Translations under genes and position numbers: made by a program | Notes under the pieces: model-generated | Database searches by the model: none | The model's input: the letters and a program-made list of their open reading frames with translations, nothing else | Told to the model about the DNA's origin: nothing | Origin: an uncultured Collinsella sp. | GTDB lineage: Bacteria; Actinomycetota; Coriobacteriia; Coriobacteriales; Coriobacteriaceae | Assembly: GCA_902494855.1 (NCBI GenBank) | Contig: CABUVC010000010.1 | Span: forward strand, 1 to 18,289 | Length of the DNA: 18,289 bases | Direction: 5' to 3' | Shown: one piece after another, positions 1-7,157 of the stretch | How positions within the stretch are numbered: position 1 is the first letter of the stretch | How the letters are laid out: every line of letters begins with the position of its first letter

Positions 1-199
1 ATGGTATACGGGTGCATCATCGACGTCTTCAATACAGAAGATATCAGTGCGGAATGTTTTGGGAGGTAGCCCAAACAGCCCCGGCGGGGGTCCTGTGTAG
101 TCACCCTTTAGGCGGAACTCTCCTAATTATTTGGATGAGTCGTTTACTTACTTGTGCTGTTACCGTCTTCCCGCTGTTGTTGGGGTATGCTTTGTTCGT
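1..199. other. Upstream non-coding region, no confident gene
   Basis: This stretch precedes the LacI-type regulator. Short open frames run off the left edge: one ends with TAG at 67-69 and another with TAG near 101-103. Either could be the tail of an upstream gene, but too little is visible to decide. A small GC-rich hairpin (CCCC-GGC-GGGG near 83-93) lies here without a following T-run, so it is at best a weak terminator. A possible regulator promoter is TTGTTG (177-182), 16 bp, TATGTA (199-204), which would place the operator at 200-215 over the -10 element. Confidence 0.3.
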
Positions 200-215
200 A
201 TGTAAACGTTTGACA
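200..215 (+). promoter_or_regulatory. LacI-family operator upstream of the regulator gene
   Basis: The sequence ATGTAAACGTTTGACA has the AAACGTTT core and GACA right arm seen again in the three sites before the GH32 gene. CG-centred palindromes of this kind are typical LacI-family operators. It ends about 20 bp before the regulator's start codon, which suggests autoregulation. The left arm departs from the symmetric ideal TGTCAAACGTTTGACA. Confidence 0.65.
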
Positions 216-235
216 TGTTGATGGGGGAGGGTGCT

Positions 236-1246
236 ATGGCTCGCGAGGGCGCTCGTTCTAAGGATTCTGCTAAGCCTGGCATCAAGGAAGTTGCAGCGGT
301 GGCGGGGGTTTCGCCTACTACGGTATCTCGCGTGCTTAATAATCGCGGCTATATTAGCCAAGAGACCCGCGATAAGGTCCATGCCGCGATGGAGCGCATC
401 AACTATACGCCCAACGATATCGCCCGTGCCATGCTCAACGGTCGCCTGAATCTTATCGGTATGATCGTTCCCTTTGTGAGCAGCCCGTTCCATGCTCAGG
501 TTGTGCAGGCGGTCGAGCGCACGTTAGCGGAAAACGGCTTTAAGATGTTGCTGTGCAACAGCGCCAATCGACCCGATCTTGAGCGTTCCTATATTGACAT
601 GCTCCGCCGCAATATGGTCGACGGCGTCATCGTCAACTCCCTCAATATCGGTGCCGAGGCATATGCCGAGATGGGCTTGAGCCTGGTTGGCATCGACTGC
701 GATCTTGGCGAGGGCTCTGTCCAGATTGCAAGTGACAGCTATGGCATTGGCGAGCTCGCCACGCGCCGTCTGATTGATGACGGCTGCAGGCGTATCCTGT
801 GCCTGCGCAGCAATAGCCGCATGCGCATGCCTGCCAATAAGCGTACCGATGCCTACCTCGATGTTGTTGAGCAGGCCGGTTTGTCCGCGCTTGTCCGTGA
901 GGTTGAGTTCGTTAAGCCCGACGACGAAAAGGGCGCGGTCGTTGCGAAGATCCTCGATGAGAACCCCGATATTGACGGCATCTTTGCGGGAGACGATACG
1001 ATGGCGGCCATCTGTCTCAACGTGATGAAGCAGCGCGGCTTGAGCGCTCCAGACGATATTAAGGTCGTGGGCGCGGATGGTGCCCGCCGAACTATGACGT
1101 TTATGCCTGACTTAACAACCGTACGTCAAGATATCGATCGCATCGGAGAGCTCGCGGCGCAATCCATCATCGCTCTTATTAACGGCGATAATCCCGAATC
1201 GAATATCAAGCTCCCCGTTGAACTCATTGAGGGCAAAACCGCGTAG
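236..1246 (+). CDS. LacI/GalR-family transcriptional repressor of the sucrose/fructoside operon
   Basis: This is a 336-residue protein of usual LacI-family length. Residues 16-36 form the N-terminal helix-turn-helix (IKEVAAVAGVSPTTVSRVLN), followed by the hinge helix region (PNDIARAMLNGR) and a periplasmic-binding-protein-like sensor domain (about 72-330, starting LIGMIVPFVSSPFH). An earlier in-frame ATG exists at 221, but ATG 236 is preferred because GGGGGAGG lies 6 bp upstream of it. The gene sits directly before a GH32-PTS-GH32 operon, and matching operator sites occur before both transcription units. It therefore very likely represses that operon and itself, and is released by a sugar or sugar phosphate such as sucrose-6-phosphate or fructose. 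The family call is firm; the effector is inferred from context. Confidence 0.93.
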   Translation: MAREGARSKDSAKPGIKEVAAVAGVSPTTVSRVLNNRGYISQETRDKVHAAMERINYTPNDIARAMLNGRLNLIGMIVPFVSSPFHAQVVQAVERTLAENGFKMLLCNSANRPDLERSYIDMLRRNMVDGVIVNSLNIGAEAYAEMGLSLVGIDCDLGEGSVQIASDSYGIGELATRRLIDDGCRRILCLRSNSRMRMPANKRTDAYLDVVEQAGLSALVREVEFVKPDDEKGAVVAKILDENPDIDGIFAGDDTMAAICLNVMKQRGLSAPDDIKVVGADGARRTMTFMPDLTTVRQDIDRIGELAAQSIIALINGDNPESNIKLPVELIEGKTA

Positions 1247-1302
1247 TTCATCCCGTGCCAAAAGAATTCCTCAAACGCCTCTGATGACCGTTCGCCGGCA
1301 TA

Positions 1303-1318
1303 TGTCAACCGTTTACCG
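1303..1318 (-). promoter_or_regulatory. Upstream LacI-type operator, inverted orientation
   Basis: On the minus strand this reads CGGTAAACGGTTGACA, sharing TAAACG-TTGACA with the site at 200-215. It lies 30-45 bp upstream of the tandem sites. It may be an auxiliary operator for looping or a weaker duplicate. The match is imperfect, so confidence is moderate. Confidence 0.5.
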
Positions 1319-1348
1319 ACGACTGGAACTGCGAAAAGACGTATTGGT

Positions 1349-1364
1349 ATGAAAACGTTTGACA
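1349..1364 (+). promoter_or_regulatory. LacI-type operator overlapping the -35 element
   Basis: ATGAAAACGTTTGACA repeats the core of the site at 200-215. Its last six bases, TTGACA, are also the best -35 hexamer for the GH32-PTS operon. A repressor bound here would directly block RNA polymerase. Confidence 0.7.
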
Positions 1365-1387
1365 TATGAAAACGATTGACATATCTT
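1359..1387 (+). promoter_or_regulatory. Likely promoter of the GH32-PTS-GH32 operon
   Basis: A perfect -35 hexamer TTGACA (1359-1364) is followed after 17 bp by TATCTT (1382-1387), matching four of six consensus -10 positions. Transcription would begin near 1394, giving a leader of about 35 bases. Two operators overlap it. Confidence 0.6.
1366..1381 (+). promoter_or_regulatory. Second, abutting LacI-type operator in the promoter spacer
   Basis: ATGAAAACGATTGACA is a near copy of the preceding site, displaced by 17 bp with a single base between them. It fills the spacer between the proposed -35 and -10 hexamers. The core has one change (ACGATT for ACGTTT). Confidence 0.65.
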
Positions 1388-1429
1388 GCCATTGTACCGA
1401 GTTAGTATGTCGTGGAAAGGAAGTCTCGG

Positions 1430-2812
1430 ATGCACAAGGTGTATTACCAGCCTGAGGGAATTTGGGTAGGCGACATCATGCCGTACGGCGAGGACGGCAC
1501 GTTCTATCTCTATCATCAGCGTGACACGCGTAACCCCGAACCTTTCGGAGAGCCGTTTGGCTGGGCACTCGCTACGACCAAGGATTTCGTCAACTACAAG
1601 GACTTTGGCGAGAGCCTTGAGCGCGGCGGCGACGAGGAAGTCGACCAGTACATTTATGCCGGCACGGTGTTTAAGGTGGGCGACAAGTACCATGCGCTCT
1701 ACACTGGTTGCAATCGCGATAAGGTCCGCGCACGTTTGATGAAGCAGGTTCTTCTTCACGCAACGAGCGACGACGCCGTCAAGTGGGAGAAGAACATCGC
1801 CGAGACGCTGCTTCCGCCCCAGGAGGGTTACGATGACCGCAACTGGCGCGATCCCTTTGTGCTTTGGGATGAGGAGAACGAAGAGTACATGCTCATCCTC
1901 GGCACGCGTGTGGGCGAGGACAAGCGTCTGATGACCGGCCGCCTGGTCAAGTTCACCTCCAAGGATCTGACCAACTGGGAGTTCCAGGGCGACTGGTGGA
2001 ACCCGGGCCTGTACACCATGTTTGAGATGCCTGATCTCTTTAAGATGGGCGACTGGTGGTACCTCGTCTTTTCCGAGTACAGCGACGGCAACAAGACCCG
2101 TTACCGCATGTCCAAGTCCATCAACGGTCCTTGGATTACCCCCGCTGACGACTCCTTCGACGGCCGCGCGTACTACGCCGCTCGCACCGCATTCGATGGC
2201 GAGCGTCGCGTTCTCTTTGGTTGGGTTCCTACGCGTGACGAGGGCGGCGACCCCAGCTCTTACCTATGGGGTGGCACCTTTATGCCCCTCGAGATCGTTC
2301 AGCGTGCCGACGGAACGCTCGGCACCAAGCTCCCCGACAGCATGCTTGGCGCCTTTGGCGAGGCTAAGGCAGTCGAGACCTTTGAGCTTTCCTGCGAGTC
2401 GGGCAAGGTCGAGCAGGTGCTCGCCGCAGATGCCGGCTCCACCTACTTGCTCGATGCCGACATTGAGCTCGGCGGTAACGCTGCCGGCTTCTCGGTCAAG
2501 TTCGCCGAGGACGCCGAGACCGGTCTTGCCTATGAGTTCCGCGCCAACCTGCGCGAGGGCAAGCTCGAGTTCACGCCGGCTCCCCAGTACCCGTGGTTCC
2601 AGGTCAACAACATGGGCCTCGAGCGTCCGTTGTTCTTTAAGGGCGAGGGCACTCACCATGTGCGTCTGGTCGTCGACGACGACATCGCGACCATCTTTGT
2701 CGATGACGTTGCGCTCAACGCTCGCTTCTGCAACAAGCAGGGCCAGGGTGTGGCGCTTACCGTCACCGACGGTGCGCTCAAGTGCGCAAACGCAACGATC
2801 GCGTCTCTGTAG
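1430..2812 (+). CDS. GH32-type glycoside hydrolase (beta-fructosidase-like, divergent)
   Basis: This 460-residue protein has a five-bladed propeller-type N-terminal part (about 1-305) and a C-terminal beta-sandwich (about 310-460), the GH32 layout. The first catalytic motif is altered: instead of WMNDPNG it reads WVGDIMPYGEDG (12-23), keeping Asp15 as the probable nucleophile. The RDP motif is at 140-142 (NWRDPFV). The acid/base Glu199 lies in FEMPDLF, where the usual Cys is Met. There is no signal peptide, so it acts in the cytoplasm on a sugar that has already been imported. ATG 1430 is preferred over GTG 1412 because AAAGGAAG precedes it at 1416-1423. It is the first gene after the promoter, 45 bp before the PTS permease. 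The substrate is probably a fructoside or its phosphate; its coexistence with a canonical sucrose-6-phosphate hydrolase suggests a different specificity. Confidence 0.85.
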   Translation: MHKVYYQPEGIWVGDIMPYGEDGTFYLYHQRDTRNPEPFGEPFGWALATTKDFVNYKDFGESLERGGDEEVDQYIYAGTVFKVGDKYHALYTGCNRDKVRARLMKQVLLHATSDDAVKWEKNIAETLLPPQEGYDDRNWRDPFVLWDEENEEYMLILGTRVGEDKRLMTGRLVKFTSKDLTNWEFQGDWWNPGLYTMFEMPDLFKMGDWWYLVFSEYSDGNKTRYRMSKSINGPWITPADDSFDGRAYYAARTAFDGERRVLFGWVPTRDEGGDPSSYLWGGTFMPLEIVQRADGTLGTKLPDSMLGAFGEAKAVETFELSCESGKVEQVLAADAGSTYLLDADIELGGNAAGFSVKFAEDAETGLAYEFRANLREGKLEFTPAPQYPWFQVNNMGLERPLFFKGEGTHHVRLVVDDDIATIFVDDVALNARFCNKQGQGVALTVTDGALKCANATIASL

Positions 2813-2857
2813 CGGCAACGAACCGTTTTATGATTTAGAAAAGGAATGGAGAGGAAC

Positions 2858-4309
2858 ATGGACTACAAGGCAGTGTCCCAGCAAGTCGTCGACAACGTCG
2901 GCGGACTGGAGAACATCGAGGGCGCCACGCATTGCGTGACCCGTCTGCGTCTGGTGCTCAAGGATACGAGCAAATACAACAAGGCCGAGCTCGAGAACAT
3001 CGATGGCGTCAAGGGCGTGCTGTACAACAGCGGCCAGCTCATGATCATCTTCGGTACCGGTACCGTCAACAAGGTTTACGATGAGTTTATGGCTCTGACG
3101 GGCGTTAAGGAGATCAGCGCTTCCGAGGTCAAGGGCGCCGAGGCGGACAAGAAGGGCAAGTTCTTCTCGGTCCTCAAGGTATTCTCGGACATCTTTATCC
3201 CCATCATTCCCGCCTTCGTCGGCGCTGCAATCATCATCGGCCTTAAGTCGCTGATCGTTGCCAACGGCCTCTTTGGCATGGAGGGCAGCCTCGCCGATCA
3301 CAGCGAGTTCCTCAAGAACCTCGCAAGCTTCTTTGCCATTATCGCCACCACGTTCGACTACCTGCCTGTCCTGGTTATGTACAGCGCAGTCAAGCGTTTT
3401 GGCGGTAACCCGATCCTGGGCATCCTCGTCGGTATCGTCATGGTTCACCCGAGCCTTATGAACCGCAACACGTTCGTTATGGACCCGACGGGTGCTGAGT
3501 ACTGGAACTTTGGTCCGCTCTCCATTCCCATGGTTGCTTTCCAGGGCGGCGTGTTCCCTGCAATTCTGACCGCCTGGTTTATGGCCAAGGTCGAAAAGAT
3601 TGCCCAGAAGTACATCCCCGAGGTCGTTTCGTTCGTCTTTGTCCCGACCGTTACCCTGATTCTTGCTAACGTCGCCCTGTTCACCGTGTTCGGCCCGCTC
3701 GGTAACCTGATCGGTGACGTCCTCGCCGGCGTAATCGATATCCTGTACAACAGGATGGGCGTCTTTGGTGCCTTTGTCTTCGCCGCGTTCCTGCAGCCGC
3801 TCGTCGTTACCGGTACGCATCAGTTCATCCAGGGTATCGAGGCAAACCTTGTTGCCACGACTGGCTTCAACTACATCCAGGCCATCTGGTCGGTTTCCAT
3901 CATCGCCCAGGGCGGCGGCGCCATCGGTATGTACCTCATTCACAAGAAGCACTCCAAAGAGCGCAACATCTGCATGTCGTCCTTTATCCCGACGCTGGTC
4001 GGAATCTCCGAGCCCGCTATCTTTGCTGCAAACATGCGCTATTCGATCATTCCGTTCATCTGCGCATGCATCGGTGCAGGCTGCGGCGGTGCCTTCGTCA
4101 AGCTCTTTGAGGTGCGCGCTATCGGTCAGGGTCTGACCGGCGTGCTTGGCCTGCTCATCGTCACGCCCGAGACCCTCGTGTGGTATGTGGCTGGCAATCT
4201 CATCGCCTTTATCGTGCCAATCGTCTTGATCTTTGCCTACAACAAGGCAAAGGGCGTGCCGACCACCGATGAAGAGGGCGCTGGCGCCGGCTTTGATGTC
4301 AGCTTCTAA
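2858..4309 (+). CDS. scrA: PTS sucrose-type transporter subunit EIIBC
   Basis: This 483-residue membrane permease of the glucose-sucrose PTS superfamily imports and phosphorylates its sugar. The EIIB domain (1-85) carries the phosphocysteine Cys26 in the THCVTRLRL motif. A linker is followed by a hydrophobic EIIC domain (about 105-475) with multiple membrane segments and the conserved GISEPAIF motif at 382-389. No EIIA domain is fused, so EIIA must come from elsewhere in the cell, as in other ScrA/SacP-type permeases. Start ATG 2858 has GGAGAGGA just upstream; ATG 2846 lacks a properly spaced site. The gene lies between two GH32 enzymes, and the neighbouring sucrose-6-phosphate hydrolase supports sucrose as a substrate. 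A related alpha-glucoside or fructo-disaccharide cannot be excluded. Confidence 0.9.
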   Translation: MDYKAVSQQVVDNVGGLENIEGATHCVTRLRLVLKDTSKYNKAELENIDGVKGVLYNSGQLMIIFGTGTVNKVYDEFMALTGVKEISASEVKGAEADKKGKFFSVLKVFSDIFIPIIPAFVGAAIIIGLKSLIVANGLFGMEGSLADHSEFLKNLASFFAIIATTFDYLPVLVMYSAVKRFGGNPILGILVGIVMVHPSLMNRNTFVMDPTGAEYWNFGPLSIPMVAFQGGVFPAILTAWFMAKVEKIAQKYIPEVVSFVFVPTVTLILANVALFTVFGPLGNLIGDVLAGVIDILYNRMGVFGAFVFAAFLQPLVVTGTHQFIQGIEANLVATTGFNYIQAIWSVSIIAQGGGAIGMYLIHKKHSKERNICMSSFIPTLVGISEPAIFAANMRYSIIPFICACIGAGCGGAFVKLFEVRAIGQGLTGVLGLLIVTPETLVWYVAGNLIAFIVPIVLIFAYNKAKGVPTTDEEGAGAGFDVSF

Positions 4310-4346
4310 TCCAGATCCGTCAAGGTAATGTACGGGTTGACCTGTT

Positions 4347-4400
4347 GGAGAAGGGCGTTTGGCTCGCATGGGCCGGGCGTCCTTCTCCTCTTCAAGAAGG
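4347..4400 (+). promoter_or_regulatory. Competing hairpins over the RBS of the sucrose-6-phosphate hydrolase gene
   Basis: GGAGAAGG (4347-4354) is perfectly complementary to CCTTCTCC (4381-4388). The same CCTTCT segment (4381-4386) is also perfectly complementary to AGAAGG (4395-4400), which is the ribosome binding site of the gene starting at 4409. The two stems are mutually exclusive, so one exposes and the other hides the ribosome binding site. No T-run follows, so a terminator is unlikely. The regulatory role is inferred. Confidence 0.45.
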
Positions 4401-4408
4401 ACGATTGA

Positions 4409-5851
4409 ATGTTCGATCAAAAACATAGGGTGACGCGCTCGGACTACGAGCTGTGGCGTGCCGGGCAGGATGAGACTGCGGCTCGCATCGCGGCTGACCC
4501 CGATAGACTTCTGTTCCATGTGGAACCCGAGCTTGGCTGGCTCAATGATCCCAACGGTTTGGTGCAGGTTGGTGATACATACCACATCTATCACCAATAC
4601 GATCCGTTTGATGCCGCACACGGCGGACCGGTGCTGTGGAATCATCTGACGACGAAGGACTTTGTGACGTACGAGAACCGCGGTCCCGCACTATTCCCCG
4701 ATTCAGATTTAGACTCGAGCGGTGCGTATTCGGGGTCTGCATTTATGCACGACGGCAAGATTCACTACTTCTATACCGGTAACGTCAAGCATTTTGACCG
4801 CGATGATTATGACTATGTGCTGACAGGGCGCGACCAAAATCAGATTCACATGGTTACCGAGAACCCCGATAAATTGGGGGAGAAGCACATAGCTGTTGGT
4901 CCGGTCGATTACCCCGACGATATTAGTACGCACGTGCGCGACCCCAAGATCCTGGAGCACGACGGTATCTACTATATGGTTCTTGGTGCTCGTACGAAAG
5001 ACGACCGCGGTTGTGTGCTCGTCTATACCTCGCACGATCTTGAGTGCTGGAAATATGCGACGCGTATCGAGCTCGGCGAGAAGTTCGGTTTTATGTGGGA
5101 GTGCCCCGATCTGTTTGAGCTTGATAGCGAGCTTATTCTCGTCTGCTGTCCGCAGGGCGTGCCCGCCGATGGTTGGCGTTACCAAAACCCGCATCAGTGC
5201 GTGTGGTTTCGTATTGAGGCCGATTGGGAGGCGCCTAGCTTTAAAATCGCCGGGCAGGGTATGCCCCCGATGGTCGATGCGGGTTTTGACTTCTATGCCC
5301 CTCAATCATTTGCAGATGCCGACGGTCGACGGATTATGATCGGTTGGGCCGGCTGCCCCGATGCAACGGCTCAAAACCCGACGGCGGAACGCGGATGGCA
5401 GTGCGCGCTTACCGTGCCGAGGGTGCTGAATATGCGCGACGGTAAGCTCTGTCAGTGGCCCGCGCGCGAGGTTGAGCAACTGCGCAAGGAGCGTGTTTCG
5501 GTGACCGCCGGAGAGACCGTCGGCTCTCCTGGTCGACTGTTTGATGCCGTCGTGTCGTGCCGGGGGACGAAGTCCATTGAGCTGGAAGTTCGTGAGGGCG
5601 TTGTCGTGTGCTTTGCCAACGGAATGCTCACACTTGATATGGGCGATGAGGGCTATGGACGCGACGAGAGGTCGGTTGAGCTCGACGAGCTTTACTGCCT
5701 GCGAGTCCTTTCGGATGCCACGATGCTCGAGGTATTTGTCAACGACGGCGAGGTTGCGCTTACGAGCCGCACCTATTCGTTTGCGGCGCCGGCGATGCAG
5801 TTGCGCGCCGAGGGCGACGCCTCGATGGAGTTTTACCGTCTGGCTCGCTAG
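4409..5851 (+). CDS. scrB: Sucrose-6-phosphate hydrolase (GH32 invertase)
   Basis: This 480-residue cytoplasmic enzyme cleaves sucrose-6-phosphate to glucose-6-phosphate and fructose. All GH32 landmarks are present: WLNDPNG at 44-50 with nucleophile Asp47, RDP at 177-179 (THVRDPKIL), and the acid/base Glu231 in ECPDLF. The C-terminal part (about 350-480) is the beta-sandwich module. The ATG at 4409 follows AGAAGGA with 7-bp spacing. The gene is the last of the operon, 99 bp after the PTS permease, a gap that holds the competing hairpins described at 4347-4400. No fructokinase gene lies nearby, so the released fructose must be phosphorylated by an enzyme encoded elsewhere. The assignment to sucrose-6-phosphate rests on family similarity and the linked PTS; other beta-fructosides are possible. 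Confidence 0.92.
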   Translation: MFDQKHRVTRSDYELWRAGQDETAARIAADPDRLLFHVEPELGWLNDPNGLVQVGDTYHIYHQYDPFDAAHGGPVLWNHLTTKDFVTYENRGPALFPDSDLDSSGAYSGSAFMHDGKIHYFYTGNVKHFDRDDYDYVLTGRDQNQIHMVTENPDKLGEKHIAVGPVDYPDDISTHVRDPKILEHDGIYYMVLGARTKDDRGCVLVYTSHDLECWKYATRIELGEKFGFMWECPDLFELDSELILVCCPQGVPADGWRYQNPHQCVWFRIEADWEAPSFKIAGQGMPPMVDAGFDFYAPQSFADADGRRIMIGWAGCPDATAQNPTAERGWQCALTVPRVLNMRDGKLCQWPAREVEQLRKERVSVTAGETVGSPGRLFDAVVSCRGTKSIELEVREGVVVCFANGMLTLDMGDEGYGRDERSVELDELYCLRVLSDATMLEVFVNDGEVALTSRTYSFAAPAMQLRAEGDASMEFYRLAR

Positions 5852-5939
5852 CCGAATTGTGAGTGACCATAGCGTTTTGGATACACGGGCTTTCTTGGTG
5901 GCTACCACTTATCGCGTATAGCTACCGTTTGCGGAATAA

Positions 5940-5968
5940 GTAACACTCATTACTAAACCGTGTAGAAT
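5940..5968 (+). promoter_or_regulatory. Probable promoter upstream of the degV leader
   Basis: GTAACA (5940-5945) and TAGAAT (5963-5968) are separated by 17 bp and match four and five of six consensus positions. Transcription would start near 5975, immediately before the structured leader. The spacing and strong -10 element are the evidence; there is no experimental support. Confidence 0.5.
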
Positions 5969-5975
5969 CTCAGGC

Positions 5976-6042
5976 AAGCACGGAGTATTTCAGGGAGACG
6001 CTGTCCTTTGTTGTGGCGAAGGGCGGCGTCTCTCTGGTGCTT
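5976..6042 (+). promoter_or_regulatory. Long structured leader hairpin before degV (unidentified RNA element)
   Basis: AAGCAC (5976-5981) pairs with GTGCTT (6037-6042). After a 9-base bulge (5982-5990), an 18-bp helix forms between 5991-6008 and 6019-6036, starting CAGGGAGACGC against GCGTCTCTCTG. It has a few G-U pairs and a 10-base loop. The stem begins at the predicted transcription start and ends 70 bases before the degV start codon. No strong T-run follows, which argues against a simple terminator for the upstream operon. I do not recognise a known riboswitch class. It could be a leader element, a processed small RNA or a weak terminator. Confidence 0.5.
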
Positions 6043-6111
6043 GGGAGTCGTTGTTCAATTGGGCGGCGAGCGTGCGCGTGTAATACATAGCCAACGTCGA
6101 GATGGGTCGTG

Positions 6112-6972
6112 ATGATAATGGGCAAGTACGTAATCGTGGTTGAGTCTGGTTCGGATGTGACGCCGGAGCTCTGCGAGCGCTACGGCATCGTGCGTGTACC
6201 CATGCATGTCACGATTGGTGACGAGACCGTCGAGGACGGTTCGATCGATCCGCTCGAGATTTACTCGCGCTGTAACGAGTTTGGCGTTATGCCCAAGACC
6301 AGTGGCTGCTCGCCTGCGGATTTTGCTCACGTGTACGACCGCATTCATGCCGAGCAGCCCGATGCGACCATTCTGCATCTCGCGTATTCCGAGGTAACAA
6401 CCTGCTCGCATCAGTCCTCGAAGATTGCAGCCGCGGGGCGCGACTACGTGTTCTCCATGGACACGCGCTTTGTCTCGGTGGGCCAGTCGCTTGTTGCCGT
6501 CGAGACCGCCAAATACATCGAGGCTCACCCCGATGCCACCGTTGACGAAATTTTCGCCTTCACCAATTCGGTGATGGACCGCGTGCTGTTGGGCTTTGTC
6601 CCAACCGATCTCGCCTTCCTTAAGGCTGGCGGTCGCTTGTCCAACGTCGCGTTCCTAGGCGCCCATCTGCTCAAGATTAAGCCCTGCATCGAGGTGACGG
6701 GCGGTAAGTTCGTGGCGACCAAGAAGTTCCGCGGTTCTATGCTCAAGTGCGCCCGTGCCTTTCTTGACCACATGGTTGCGAAGGGCGAGATTGACTACTC
6801 ACACATTGGCCTGGCGTATTCGGTGGGTCTTTCCGAGGAGCTGCGCGACGACATGGAAGTCTATGCGCACGATCTGGGATTTAAGGACGTTACCTGGACT
6901 CAGGTTGGCGGCGTCATTTCGAGCCATTGCGGCCCGACCGCCTTCGGTGCGGTGCTCACGCTCAAGGCGTAA
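6112..6972 (+). CDS. DegV-family fatty-acid-binding protein
   Basis: This protein of about 286 residues is of the DegV (FakB-like) family, whose characterised members bind a fatty acid and present it to the FakA kinase for phosphorylation and entry into phospholipid synthesis. The family opening is clear (YVIVVESGSDVTPELCERYG), followed by TSGCSPADF, LHLAYSEVTTCSHQSS, the SMDTRFVSVGQ strand-helix, and the ligand-cavity region AFLKAGGRLSN with LKIKPCIEVTGGKF. There is no signal peptide, so it is cytoplasmic. Three in-frame starts lie close together (GTG 6109, ATG 6112, ATG 6118) and none has a strong ribosome binding site. ATG 6112 is chosen for its spacing from GATGGG. The gene appears monocistronic, between its own promoter and leader and a terminator-like hairpin at 7004. 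The ligand identity is not visible from sequence. Confidence 0.88.
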   Translation: MIMGKYVIVVESGSDVTPELCERYGIVRVPMHVTIGDETVEDGSIDPLEIYSRCNEFGVMPKTSGCSPADFAHVYDRIHAEQPDATILHLAYSEVTTCSHQSSKIAAAGRDYVFSMDTRFVSVGQSLVAVETAKYIEAHPDATVDEIFAFTNSVMDRVLLGFVPTDLAFLKAGGRLSNVAFLGAHLLKIKPCIEVTGGKFVATKKFRGSMLKCARAFLDHMVAKGEIDYSHIGLAYSVGLSEELRDDMEVYAHDLGFKDVTWTQVGGVISSHCGPTAFGAVLTLKA

Positions 6973-7003
6973 GGCCGGGCGTCTATCGATATCTATTGCC
7001 ACG

Positions 7004-7035
7004 GCGGCGGGCGGGTTGCGACAACCTCCCGCCGC
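7004..7035 (+). terminator. Terminator-like hairpin after degV
   Basis: GCGGCGGG (7004-7011) pairs perfectly with CCCGCCGC (7028-7035), and an inner GGTTG/CAACC pairing extends the stem. The tail (TCTTGCG) is only weakly T-rich, so termination may be inefficient or may need other factors. Confidence 0.5.
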
Positions 7036-7079
7036 TCTTGCGTGGGGCCAAATAGAGCAACCCAATTGAGGGCTAAACC

Positions 7080-7108
7080 GTTTCACCATCATGCGCATGG
7101 GCTAGAAT
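7080..7108 (+). promoter_or_regulatory. Probable promoter of pflA
   Basis: A good -10 hexamer TAGAAT (7103-7108) lies 17 bp after GTTTCA (7080-7085), a weak -35. The same GTTTCA hexamer with the same spacing occurs before asd. The predicted transcript would carry a leader of about 45 bases. Confidence 0.45.
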
Positions 7109-7157
7109 GGCTCTGGCATGTACGTAGCTAAAACCAAAGAGAGGCAAGGTAGCGGGA

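Noticed and set aside
210..238. Promoter using TTGACA at 210-215 for the regulator gene
   Set aside because: The matching -10 position would fall on the ribosome binding site and start codon, so this TTGACA is better read as part of the operator.
2828..4645. 605-codon open frame on the minus strand across the PTS gene
   Set aside because: It is the antisense of the clearly conserved EIIBC gene, is rich in His, Asp and Glu typical of antisense reading of high-GC genes, and has no recognisable domain.
5976..6042. Signal recognition particle RNA or T-box leader
   Set aside because: The conserved SRP loop sequences and the T-box AGGGTGG-type motif are absent, so only an unidentified structured element is claimed.
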